Shown here piece after piece: positions 16,471-23,779 of a DNA stretch of 64,000 nucleotides. Positions within the stretch are counted from its first letter, which is position 1. Every line of letters starts with the position of its first letter. A program made the translations under genes and the position numbers. Under the pieces are notes generated by a model that worked only from the letters and a program-made list of their open reading frames with translations, did not search any database and had not been told where the DNA came from. Origin of the DNA: an uncultured Alistipes sp. (lineage in GTDB: Bacteria; Bacteroidota; Bacteroidia; Bacteroidales; Rikenellaceae); contig CANBCZ010000006.1 in assembly GCA_947367255.1 (NCBI GenBank), positions 1 through 64,000 of the forward strand. The letters are read 5' to 3'.

Positions 16471-16507
16471 AAACAAGGTGTATGTGTTTGCATACACCTT
16501 GTTTTTG
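16471..16507 (+). terminator. Rho-independent terminator
   Basis: ACAAGGTGTATG and CATACACCTTGT form a 12-bp perfect stem with a 6-nt loop, followed by TTTTTG. It serves the EamA gene and perhaps came with the DUF4293 fossil. Confidence 0.85.
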
Positions 16508-16564
16508 CTATTAGCTATTGGCTGTTAGCTGTTGGCTTGCTGATACAGAACATCAGCTGCTCTC

Positions 16565-16996
16565 TTATATCCTTTTGAAAAGAAGTTCCATTTCAACCGT
16601 TACATCATCCCACACCTCTTTCCCATGTAAATTAAGTTCTTTTGAGGTCACTGAGATAACATCAAAGGTCTCAATATCAACAGGCGACATTGTCATTGTT
16701 ATTTTTTTATCTGAAAAATACCAATTCCCTTCATCTACATAGTAAGAGTCGTCGCTCTTATCTTCACAGATACCCGTACCATCTGAGTTCAATAATATTG
16801 TTATTAGAACTAAAGGGCTTCTGTATGTGCCATCTAATACCAATCGCCCATCTTTATCATACTCCTTGTACTGATATGACTCAAGTTGCCATCTGCCAAC
16901 CAATTGATCCTCGCTAACCGAATACTTTGTGCACGATACTGCTGAAAGTACTAATGCTATAGCGAAAAATAACCATAAAATTCTACATTTTTTCAT
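16565..16996 (-). CDS. Lipocalin-like lipoprotein
   Basis: Predicted lipoprotein of 143 residues with lipidation at Cys22 (LSAVSCTKY). The mature part begins QLVGRWQLESYQY, the G-x-W start typical of lipocalin-like beta-barrels. It continues as alternating strands (GNWYFSDKKITMTM, ELNLHGKEV, VTVEMELLFKRI), about 120 residues in all. Such small Bacteroidetes proteins are thought to bind hydrophobic ligands in the periplasm or at the outer membrane, but no ligand can be inferred. It lies 73 bp beyond the HEPN-motif gene on the same strand and could share its transcript. Confidence 0.75.
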   Translation of the reverse strand: MKKCRILWLFFAIALVLSAVSCTKYSVSEDQLVGRWQLESYQYKEYDKDGRLVLDGTYRSPLVLITILLNSDGTGICEDKSDDSYYVDEGNWYFSDKKITMTMSPVDIETFDVISVTSKELNLHGKEVWDDVTVEMELLFKRI

Positions 16997-17069
16997 AATA
17001 TTACTCTATTTGTGCCCCGTCAAAATCGGGAGGGGTAAGTTAGATATTGACTTATTTAAATTTGCAATG

Positions 17070-17708
17070 TCAAATTTTCGTTTGAGTGATGTAACCTAAT
17101 TCTTTACAGATCCATCTTAAAACATTGTATTCTTTTTCAAGTATCTTAAAAAGACACTCTGTCCCCATTATAGTAATTTCGTTGTCTTCAAATTGAAGTT
17201 CTGGGTATTTCTCAGTTAAAGACTTTAATATTTTAATGCGTCGTTTAGAAGTTGGTTGTGTGTTATTATGAACTAAAAAATTTCGTAGTTCTCTAATCTC
17301 ATCCCATAAAAAAACATAATCTTTTCTTATATCTTCAGGCATGGGTGTTGTTATAGCCTTGCATATTAACTCTATTAGGATGTTAATTTTTTGTTGACTG
17401 TTTATACAGCGCTCTTTAGCTATCAAACTTATACAAGTCTCATAATATGAATATACTAAAATCAACATTGCTTGATTAAAAATATTCTCATTATCTTGAC
17501 CATCATAAAAACTATTCAGATATTGCGATTTTATAGTGGACTCAATATCTGTGTCACCATCAGCTGAATTACTTGCAATCTCGTGAATTTGCGTTTCAAC
17601 ATGTATCTCATATAGATGCTGCATGTCAGAAAACGCCCTTAGTAACGACTCAATAAAAGCCTTCCTATCACATACTTTTGCCCAAATTTTGTGTTTTACA
17701 GAAAACAT
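17070..17708 (-). CDS. HEPN-motif protein, possible RNase
   Basis: A 212-residue cytoplasmic, helical, AT-rich-encoded protein. Residues 142-147 read RNFLVH, matching the R-N-x3-H form of the HEPN RNase motif (Rx4-6H). It follows a helix with WDEIRELRN and is preceded by another helix, MLILVYSYYETCISLIA (about 81-97), as in HEPN proteins of the MAE_28990/RiboL-PSP type. Established for the superfamily: many members are metal-independent RNases in toxin-antitoxin, phage defence or RNA processing. No nucleotidyltransferase antitoxin is adjacent. It starts 11 nt after the LRR lipoprotein gene, so the two are probably cotranscribed. Ribonuclease activity is an inference from one motif. Confidence 0.5.
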   Translation of the reverse strand: MFSVKHKIWAKVCDRKAFIESLLRAFSDMQHLYEIHVETQIHEIASNSADGDTDIESTIKSQYLNSFYDGQDNENIFNQAMLILVYSYYETCISLIAKERCINSQQKINILIELICKAITTPMPEDIRKDYVFLWDEIRELRNFLVHNNTQPTSKRRIKILKSLTEKYPELQFEDNEITIMGTECLFKILEKEYNVLRWICKELGYITQTKI

Positions 17709-17719
17709 AATTTTATATT

Positions 17720-19201
17720 TTAATTAAAATCATATCCAACTATTTGATTTACGTGAGTTTTCCAGCCAGTTGCAGACTTGTATATATCAACAGATTCCGA
17801 AGGTACATATATCTTTGCAGATGAAAGGAGATACTTAAAACCATCACGATAGAGAGATGGAGGAGTAGTTGGCTTGCAATAGATAGTCTTCAGGTGGTCG
17901 CATTCCCTGAATCCATCGTAGCTAATTGAAGTAACACCCTTACCAATAGTGATACTTGTTAGCGAGGAGCAATAATTGAATGAATCGTTAATTGAAGTAA
18001 CGCCATTACCTATTATCACATTTGTCAGCCAGTCGCAGCAATAGAATGCACCTCCTCCAATCGAAGTAACGCTATCGGGAATTGTTACACTTGTCAGCGA
18101 GTCGCAATTATTGAATGCAGACGATCCAATCGAAGTAACACTATCAGGAATAGTTACATTTGTCAGCGAGGTGCAATTATAGAATGCCTCCTGTGCAATC
18201 GAAGTAACACTATCAGGAATTGTTACACTTGTCAGCGAGGTGCAATAGTAGAATGCCGCCTGTGCAATCGAAGTAACGCCTTCTGGGATTATTATGCTTG
18301 CGAGTCTATTGCAACTCTTGAACGATTTGGTACCTATATTATCAATTCCATCATCAAAAATCAAAACACCCTTACCATCTTGATATACATTAGATATAAG
18401 TATTGCACCAAAGCACTCTACAGAATAATCGCTAGGGAATAATTTCTTATCATCCGTAGTTGTATAATATATTTTATTGTTAGATCGCTGTTTTGCAATC
18501 GTTATCATCGTTCCGTCTGCAAGATTGAAATATACATACTCATCATCTTGCGTTATGCTTGAGAAGATAGTGTCACCGTCAGTCTCATCTTCTCCAGTAG
18601 CCTTGCCAAGTTCTGTCCAGGTTGCGCCGTTGTCGTATGATATATACCAGTAGCCATTCTCAATTTTTAAGCGTGGAGTAATTCCGTCCGCACCATCGTT
18701 ACCGTCTTTGCCATTTGTGCCATCCTGACCGTTGCTACCATTTGTACCGTTCACACCATTTGCCTGAATCTTATTGCCCTTGCCGTCTAATAGCCACTCG
18801 CCATCTACTGTCCAGTAGTAGATGCCGTCAGTATCTTTCATAACGCCAATTTGTGGAGTGTAGCCATCCTTGCCATCTTTGCCGTTTGCTCCGTCTTTAC
18901 CATTTGTACCGTGATAGATAGTAATTGTGTCGCCGTATGCAAAAGTGATGGTGTAGCCCATCTCTTCGCCATCTTTACGCACTGGAGATACATTGGTGAT
19001 GTAGTCATTCTTCTGCAACGCATTTACAATGGATTGTAACGAGCTGATGTTTGTATTCATCTGCTTGCAGAGCTCCTCAAGTGCCACGATGCGCTTTTCG
19101 TGGTCATTGAGTTTGTTCCAGATGTCGGTATCATCGAAATTACTGCACGAAGATACAACGATTGCCAAAGCAACGGCAATAAAACTAATAAATCTCTTCA
19201 T
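17720..19201 (-). CDS. DUF4988/collagen-like/LRR_5 (BspA-type) surface lipoprotein
   Basis: Surface lipoprotein of 493 residues, lipidated at Cys19 (IVVSSCSNFDD). A coiled coil (about 28-65, NDHEKRIVALEELCKQ) and DUF4988-type beta region are interrupted by two collagen-like Gly-X-Y stretches (about 98-113 and 148-172, NGKDG repeats). A cap segment starting IYYTTTDDKKLFPSD (about 243) leads into BspA-type leucine-rich repeats (about 285-450, VTIPDSVTSIG-x-AFYNC) and a closing IYVPSESVDIYKSATGWK. BspA-type repeats mediate adhesion in oral and gut Bacteroidales; a binding role here is inferred. Preceded by a roughly 250-nt structured leader. Confidence 0.88.
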   Translation of the reverse strand: MKRFISFIAVALAIVVSSCSNFDDTDIWNKLNDHEKRIVALEELCKQMNTNISSLQSIVNALQKNDYITNVSPVRKDGEEMGYTITFAYGDTITIYHGTNGKDGANGKDGKDGYTPQIGVMKDTDGIYYWTVDGEWLLDGKGNKIQANGVNGTNGSNGQDGTNGKDGNDGADGITPRLKIENGYWYISYDNGATWTELGKATGEDETDGDTIFSSITQDDEYVYFNLADGTMITIAKQRSNNKIYYTTTDDKKLFPSDYSVECFGAILISNVYQDGKGVLIFDDGIDNIGTKSFKSCNRLASIIIPEGVTSIAQAAFYYCTSLTSVTIPDSVTSIAQEAFYNCTSLTNVTIPDSVTSIGSSAFNNCDSLTSVTIPDSVTSIGGGAFYCCDWLTNVIIGNGVTSINDSFNYCSSLTSITIGKGVTSISYDGFRECDHLKTIYCKPTTPPSLYRDGFKYLLSSAKIYVPSESVDIYKSATGWKTHVNQIVGYDFN

Positions 19202-19460
19202 AGCTTTTTGTATTTAAGGTTTATATATGCACAAAAAGAAAGTGTGAGGCAGTTCGTTTATCTCACAGCAGGCATTTGGCGTAGCCTAAGCATAAATAAA
19301 CAATACCTCACACCGAATGGTATATGTAGAAAATGATATACCAAATGCGGTGTAGAGCGTTGTTGCTTATCCTTATGCTTATAAAATCGCCAAATTTTGC
19401 TGCGAAGGATTAGCGAAACACTTTCACTAATAATATGTCCGCTATTTATCCAATAGCACT
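19202..19460 (-). promoter_or_regulatory. Structured 5' leader of the LRR lipoprotein gene
   Basis: About 250 nt between a -7-like TAATTTTG (19462-19469) and the ATG. The core hairpin spans 19242-19313. Read on the minus strand, GTGTGAGG pairs with CCTCACAC, GTTTAT with ATAAAC, and AGGC with GCCT, with conserved CCTGC next to the inner stem. The leader at 48373-48622 has the same three-helix layout with different but still paired bases. An AGCGGACAT box is also shared (about 19433-19443). A further hairpin, GGTATAT/ATATACC, lies upstream of the core here only. Confidence 0.65.
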
Positions 19461-19461
19461 A

Positions 19462-19469
19462 CAAAATTA
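19462..19469 (-). promoter_or_regulatory. Putative -7 element for the LRR lipoprotein gene
   Basis: On the minus strand TAATTTTG, a near match to TAnnTTTG, at the distance expected for a roughly 250-nt leader. No clear -33 box. Confidence 0.4.
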
Positions 19470-19523
19470 AGAAGATTTTCTGAAACGAACAACACTCTGC
19501 GGGGCATTGTTCGGGGAGAATAT

Positions 19524-19557
19524 AAAAAATCGCCTCTCGCAAAGGTGCGAAAGGCGA
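19524..19557 (-). terminator. Rho-independent terminator of panB
   Basis: Minus strand: TCGCCTTTCGC pairs with GCGAGAGGCGA (mismatch in the middle), followed by TTTTTT. Confidence 0.8.
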
Positions 19558-19583
19558 AATATAGAGGTATGTTTAGGCAGTTG

Positions 19584-20399
19584 TTAGTACTGCTCGTTCT
19601 CGTTCGGGAAGTCGCAAGACTTTACATCTGCAATATAGTGCTCAACCGCCTCGGTCATAATGTCGTGCAGATTTGCGTAGCGGCGCAAGAACTTAGGTGA
19701 GAAACCCTTGTTCATGCCGAGCATATCGTGAACTACAAGTACCTGACCATCGGTAGCAGCACCCGCACCAATACCGATAGTAGGGATTGTAAGTGCCTCT
19801 GAAACGCGCTTTGCGAGTGTTGCCGGAATCTTCTCCAATACAACGGCAAAACAACCCGCCTCCTCAAGCAGCTTTGCATCGGCAATAAGCTTCTCGGCTG
19901 CAGCCTCCTCCTTAGCCTGTACAGAGTAACCGCCCAACTGGTGAACCGACTGTGGGGTGAGTCCGAGGTGACCCATAACCGGAATACCTGCACAGATAAT
20001 CTTCTTTACTGGGTCGATAATCTCCTCGCCACCCTCGAGCTTAACGCCATCAGAGCCACTCTCCTTCATAATACGAACGGCAGAGTTGAGTGCTGTCAGC
20101 GGGTCGCCCTGATATGTACCAAACGGCATATCGCAGACAACAAATGCACGCTCAACACCGCGCACAACAGAAGATGCGTGGTAAATCATCTGATCAAGGG
20201 TAATAGGCAGGGTAGTTTTGTGACCCGCCATAACATTTGCAGCCGAGTCGCCGACAAGGATAATATCGATACCTGCGCCATCGACAATCGACGCCATAGT
20301 GTAGTCGTAAGAGGTGATCATCGAGATCTTCTCTCCCTGCTCTTTCATCTGCTTGAGTCGTGATGTGGTTACGGCTCTTACTTTGCTTTCAGTTGACAT
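19584..20399 (-). CDS. panB: 3-methyl-2-oxobutanoate hydroxymethyltransferase
   Basis: First committed enzyme of pantothenate (coenzyme A) biosynthesis. It transfers a hydroxymethyl group from 5,10-methylene-tetrahydrofolate to alpha-ketoisovalerate, giving ketopantoate in the cytoplasm. The 271-residue length is typical. It has the TIM-barrel signatures [20 protein letters not shown] with the metal-binding [21 protein letters not shown], and the C-terminal [20 protein letters not shown]. Catalytic Glu is in VVLEKIPA. Monocistronic, with a -7 element at 20427-20434 and a terminator after the stop. No panC or panD is visible nearby. Confidence 0.97.
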   Translation of the reverse strand: MSTESKVRAVTTSRLKQMKEQGEKISMITSYDYTMASIVDGAGIDIILVGDSAANVMAGHKTTLPITLDQMIYHASSVVRGVERAFVVCDMPFGTYQGDPLTALNSAVRIMKESGSDGVKLEGGEEIIDPVKKIICAGIPVMGHLGLTPQSVHQLGGYSVQAKEEAAAEKLIADAKLLEEAGCFAVVLEKIPATLAKRVSEALTIPTIGIGAGAATDGQVLVVHDMLGMNKGFSPKFLRRYANLHDIMTEAVEHYIADVKSCDFPNENEQY

Positions 20400-20426
20400 G
20401 TTTAGTGTGTTTTTGTTTCAATGGCG

Positions 20427-20434
20427 CAAAAGTA
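20427..20434 (-). promoter_or_regulatory. Putative -7 element of panB
   Basis: Minus-strand TACTTTTG, 27 bp upstream of the panB ATG. Confidence 0.55.
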
Positions 20435-20553
20435 ACTAAAATTTTTATATCCGCTAACTCTGTGGTTAAGTTTTTGTTACCACAACTATAAAGTTAATGA
20501 GATGTAGTGTATTTGTCAATTTTTTACTATATTTGCTAAAACAAACAACAATT

Positions 20554-21456
20554 ATGGGAAAAATTATAGTAATCGGTAGCTCAAATACCGATATGGTAGT
20601 GCGCTCAGAACATCTTCCTCGTCCGGGCGAGAGTGTGCTGGGTGGCGATTTTATGATGGCAGGTGGCGGTAAGGGTGCCAATCAGGCAATAGCTGTTGCT
20701 CGAATGGGACATCGCGTGATTTTCTCCTCTGCAGTGGGCAAAGATATGTTTGGCGATGCGGCTGTGGCGGGTTATCAGCGCTTTGGTGTCGATACCTCAT
20801 ATATTGTTCGCAAAGATACCCCGTCGGGCATTGCGCTGATTATGGTGGACAGTGCGGGTCAAAACTCTATATCGGTGGCACTTGGCGCAAATAACTGCCT
20901 TACTCTTGAGGATGTTATGCCGGCTCTTGAGCAGATTACTGAGGGCGATATTGTGCTGTTGCAGTTGGAGATACCTATCTCTACTGTCGATGGTTGTGTG
21001 GCTGTTGCTGCGGCAAAGGGTGCTAAAGTGGTGCTCAATCCTGCACCTGCGGCAGTTGTGAGCGAGCAGACACTCTCCAAATTATATCTTATCACCCCAA
21101 ATCAGACTGAGGCGCAGACCCTCACGGGTATTGAGGTTACGGATGAAAAGTCTGCTGCACTTGCGGCGGAGGCGCTCTGTGCAAAGGGTGTGGATAGGGT
21201 AGTGATAACAATGGGCGGTCAGGGCTCGTTCCTCTATCAGGATGGTAAGGGGGAGATTATTCCTGCCTGTAAGGTGACTGCCGTAGATACTACAGCTGCG
21301 GGAGATGTATATAATGGTGCTCTGTGCGCGGCTGTTGCTGAGGGTATGAGCCTTGAGGATGCACTGAAGTTTGCCACAAAGGCTGCTGCAATATCAGTTA
21401 CTCGTGTAGGTGCACAACCATCTGTGCCGTCACGAGAAGAGGTCGATAATTTCTAA
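20554..21456 (+). CDS. rbsK: Ribokinase
   Basis: Cytoplasmic PfkB-family kinase of 300 residues that phosphorylates D-ribose to ribose 5-phosphate with ATP. The start is ATG 20554 (MGKIIVIGSSNTDMV); a longer reading is excluded because a -7-like TATATTTG lies at 20528-20535. Signatures: GGKGANQAIAVARMG substrate region, NPAPA, TPNQTEA, and the PfkB motif DTTAAGDVYNGAL with the catalytic Asp in AAGD. It lies 18 bp before a DMT-type permease gene, a pairing that suggests ribose or nucleoside-sugar uptake followed by phosphorylation. Confidence 0.95.
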   Translation: MGKIIVIGSSNTDMVVRSEHLPRPGESVLGGDFMMAGGGKGANQAIAVARMGHRVIFSSAVGKDMFGDAAVAGYQRFGVDTSYIVRKDTPSGIALIMVDSAGQNSISVALGANNCLTLEDVMPALEQITEGDIVLLQLEIPISTVDGCVAVAAAKGAKVVLNPAPAAVVSEQTLSKLYLITPNQTEAQTLTGIEVTDEKSAALAAEALCAKGVDRVVITMGGQGSFLYQDGKGEIIPACKVTAVDTTAAGDVYNGALCAAVAEGMSLEDALKFATKAAAISVTRVGAQPSVPSREEVDNF

Positions 21457-21474
21457 CCTTAAAACCGTTATACT

Positions 21475-22482
21475 ATGTTTATTATTAATAGTTACGCATT
21501 GGCAGTGGTATTCTGCTTTATCACTATGCTCTGCTGGGGTTCGTGGGGAAATACTCAGAAACTCGCGGGAAAGACTTGGCGTTATGAACTCTTCTATTGG
21601 GACTATGTTATCGGTATGGTCCTCTTTACGCTCTTGCTCGGATTTACTATGGGCAGCACAGGCGAACTTGGTCGTAGTTTCGTTGCCGACCTCTCACAGG
21701 CAAGCCTCGCATCTGTAGGTTGGGTGCTGTTGGGCGGTGTGATCTTTAACGCATCAAATATTATGCTCAGCGCCTCTACTTCACTTGCTGGTATGTCTGT
21801 AGCCTTCCCACTCGGCTGTGGTCTTGCATTGGTGCTGGGTGTTATCAATAATTACCTCGAGCAGAGTAAGGGAAATCCTGTGTTGCTCGCACTCGGTGTC
21901 CTCTTTATCGTTGTTGCAATCGTCTGCAACGGTATGGCGGCGGGTCGTGTGTCAAAGCAGAGCGATAACGGCTCTAATAGCAAGAAGGGTGTTATCCTTG
22001 CCATCGTTGCAGGTCTTCTTATGTCTACCTTCTACCGCTTTGTAGTTAAGGGTATGGATATCAATAACTTCGAGCAGCCTGCAGAGGGTATGCTGACCCC
22101 ATATTCGGCTATCTTTATCTTCTCGCTCGGCGTGCTTGTATCTAACTTGCTCTTCAATACCTACGTTATGAAGCGCCCGTTTGTTGGCGAGCCTGTGTCA
22201 TATAGCGAGTACTTTAAGGGTTCACTCTCAACCCACCTCGTAGGTGTTTTGGGTGGTGCTATCTGGTGCCTTGGTACAGCATTTAGCTATATCGCTGCAG
22301 GTAAGGCAGGTGCTGCCGTATCTTACGCCCTTGGTCAGGGAGCTCCAATGATTGCAGCCTTCTGGGGTGTCTTTATCTGGAAGGAGTTTAAGGGCGCAGA
22401 CCGCAAGACTGGTTATCTGCTTGCCCTGATGTTTGCACTCTTTATCATCGGATTGGGTATTATAGTTGCTGCCGGCAATTAA
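21475..22482 (+). CDS. Ureide permease/GRP-type sugar transporter (putative ribose uptake)
   Basis: Inner-membrane permease of 335 residues with about ten helices. The start MFIINSYALAVVFCFITMLCWGSWGNTQKL and FPLGCGLALVLG resemble the ureide permease/glucose-ribose porter branch of the drug/metabolite superfamily (RbsU-like). The second half holds STHLVGVLGGAIWCLGTAF and VSYALGQGAPMIAAFWGVF. It follows rbsK by 18 bp on the same strand, so ribose transport is the most economical inference; the substrate is not readable from sequence. A palindromic repeat starts directly after its stop codon. Confidence 0.8.
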   Translation: MFIINSYALAVVFCFITMLCWGSWGNTQKLAGKTWRYELFYWDYVIGMVLFTLLLGFTMGSTGELGRSFVADLSQASLASVGWVLLGGVIFNASNIMLSASTSLAGMSVAFPLGCGLALVLGVINNYLEQSKGNPVLLALGVLFIVVAIVCNGMAAGRVSKQSDNGSNSKKGVILAIVAGLLMSTFYRFVVKGMDINNFEQPAEGMLTPYSAIFIFSLGVLVSNLLFNTYVMKRPFVGEPVSYSEYFKGSLSTHLVGVLGGAIWCLGTAFSYIAAGKAGAAVSYALGQGAPMIAAFWGVFIWKEFKGADRKTGYLLALMFALFIIGLGIIVAAGN

Positions 22483-22620
22483 TTTATTGTGAAAAGGCAG
22501 CATTAGCTTCCGCTATCTAAAACTCCAGCAAAGGGCAGTACGTTTTAGTACAGCCCTTCGCTGTTTTTTTTACCCGAGCGTTGCTACTACTGCCTTTTGA
22601 CGACAAATAATGCGTGCAAG
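22483..22620. repeat. Dispersed palindromic intergenic element, copy 2
   Basis: Outer arms are 22483-22500 (TTTATTGTGAAAAGGCAG) and 22590-22607 (CTGCCTTTTGACGACAAA). The inner hairpin at 22526-22563 (CAGCAAAGGGC with GCCCTTCGCTG, GTAC tetramers flanking GTTTTA) is followed by eight T, so it should act as a terminator for the rbsK-permease unit. It begins on the base after the TAA. Confidence 0.8.
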
Positions 22621-22720
22621 AAATAGGGAAAGTGTAAACTTGAATATGAAAAAAATATCCGCTTGCGGATACCTCTATAAGGTCAATGGCTAATAACTTC
22701 TTTTTTTTCTGAAAAATTAC

Positions 22721-22728
22721 TATCTTTG
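22721..22728 (+). promoter_or_regulatory. Putative -7 element of the CDF gene, near-leaderless
   Basis: TATCTTTG ends 7 bp before the ATG at 22736, so the transcript would have almost no 5' leader, unless translation starts at the second ATG (22748). Confidence 0.6.
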
Positions 22729-22735
22729 CCGATAT

Positions 22736-23641
22736 ATGGATAATCGTATGACAGAACAAGAGAGAGTAAAAGGGATCTATCGAGTAACCATTGTGGGAAG
22801 CGTTGTAAATCTGCTGCTTGTTGTATTTAAGTTTGTGGCGGGTCTGCTTGGTCGCAGTAGTGCTATGATAGCCGATGCTGTGCACTCGCTCTCCGACTTT
22901 GTGACCGATATTGTCGTTATAGTCTTTGTGAATATCTCCGGAAAACCTGAGGATGAGGACCATCGTTACGGTCACGGCAAATATGAGACCCTCGCGACGG
23001 TGATAATCGCCTTGGCGCTCTTTGCTGTGGGTGTCGGTATCCTTGTCGATGGAGCAAAGGATGTTGCTGCGGTGGTAAATGGCGCGGTTCTGCCCGCACC
23101 GAGTATGATTGCCCTCATCGCGGCGGCACTCTCTATAGTAGCAAAGGAGCTGCTGTATAGATATACGGCTCACGTTGGTCGCAAGCTCGACTCGCAGGCT
23201 GTTGTGGCAAATGGTTGGCACCATCGCAGTGACGCATTTTCATCTATCGGCGTGCTTGTCGGTATTGGTGGCGCAATGTTGCTGGGCGAAAAGTGGAGGG
23301 TGCTCGATCCGCTTGCGGCAATTGTTGTCAGTGCCTTTATTATTAAGGTGGCTGTGGACCTGATAAAACCGTGCCTCGATGAACTACTCGAACGCTCGCT
23401 GCCCGCAGAGGTGGAGCAGGAGATAGAGCAGATAATCCTCTCGGAAGAGGGTGTGACATCCCCGCACCATCTGCGTACTCGCCGTATTGGCAACCGATAC
23501 GCAATTGAGGTACATATCCGTATGGATGGCAACCTAACCCTCGCCGAGGCTCACCGCATTACAACCGCTGTAGAGTCTAAGTTGAAGGAGAAATATGGTT
23601 GTGGTACTCATGTGGGAATTCATGCGGAACCAATAAAATAG
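22736..23641 (+). CDS. Cation diffusion facilitator (CDF) metal exporter
   Basis: Inner-membrane divalent-metal/proton antiporter of 301 residues. Six hydrophobic segments carry the paired metal-site motifs: DAVHSLSDFVTD in helix 2 and HHRSDAFSS in helix 5. A cytoplasmic ferredoxin-like domain follows (about 210-301) with HHLRTRRIGNRYAIEVHIRMD and a late GTHVGIHAEP. The family exports Zn2+, Fe2+, Mn2+ or Cd2+; the histidine-rich sites favour zinc or iron but do not decide. ATG 22748 is an alternative start. Monocistronic, with a terminator downstream. Confidence 0.93.
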   Translation: MDNRMTEQERVKGIYRVTIVGSVVNLLLVVFKFVAGLLGRSSAMIADAVHSLSDFVTDIVVIVFVNISGKPEDEDHRYGHGKYETLATVIIALALFAVGVGILVDGAKDVAAVVNGAVLPAPSMIALIAAALSIVAKELLYRYTAHVGRKLDSQAVVANGWHHRSDAFSSIGVLVGIGGAMLLGEKWRVLDPLAAIVVSAFIIKVAVDLIKPCLDELLERSLPAEVEQEIEQIILSEEGVTSPHHLRTRRIGNRYAIEVHIRMDGNLTLAEAHRITTAVESKLKEKYGCGTHVGIHAEPIK

Positions 23642-23645
23642 AAAT

Positions 23646-23680
23646 AGAGGGTGTCAACGTGGTTGATACCCTCTTCTTTT
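23646..23680 (+). terminator. Rho-independent terminator
   Basis: GAGGGTGTCAAC and GTTGATACCCTC pair with one mismatch, followed by TTCTTTT. Confidence 0.8.
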
Positions 23681-23721
23681 ATGAGCGTTAAATCTCTGTT
23701 AGAGTAATAGATAGGGCATAA

Positions 23722-23752
23722 TTTGCACAATCATAAAAAATGATTATCTTTG
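23722..23752 (+). promoter_or_regulatory. Bacteroidetes-type promoter of the GH3 operon
   Basis: TTTG (23722-23725), a 19-bp spacer and TATCTTTG (23745-23752) lie 27 bp before the GH3 ATG. Confidence 0.8.
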
Positions 23753-23779
23753 TAATCTAAACTAAACTATTGACTATTT

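Noticed and set aside
18650..18910. Short-period repeats in the LRR lipoprotein gene considered as a CRISPR array
   Set aside because: They encode Gly-X-Y collagen-like repeats in frame. There are no direct repeats with unique spacers and no cas genes in the window.
17070..19201. Complete toxin-antitoxin pair
   Set aside because: A HEPN motif is present, but no MNT-type nucleotidyltransferase or other antitoxin is adjacent; the neighbour is a secreted lipoprotein.
20497..20553. Extended N-terminus for ribokinase
   Set aside because: The extra 19 codons include a -7-like promoter element, and the ribokinase fold starts at MGKIIVIGSS.
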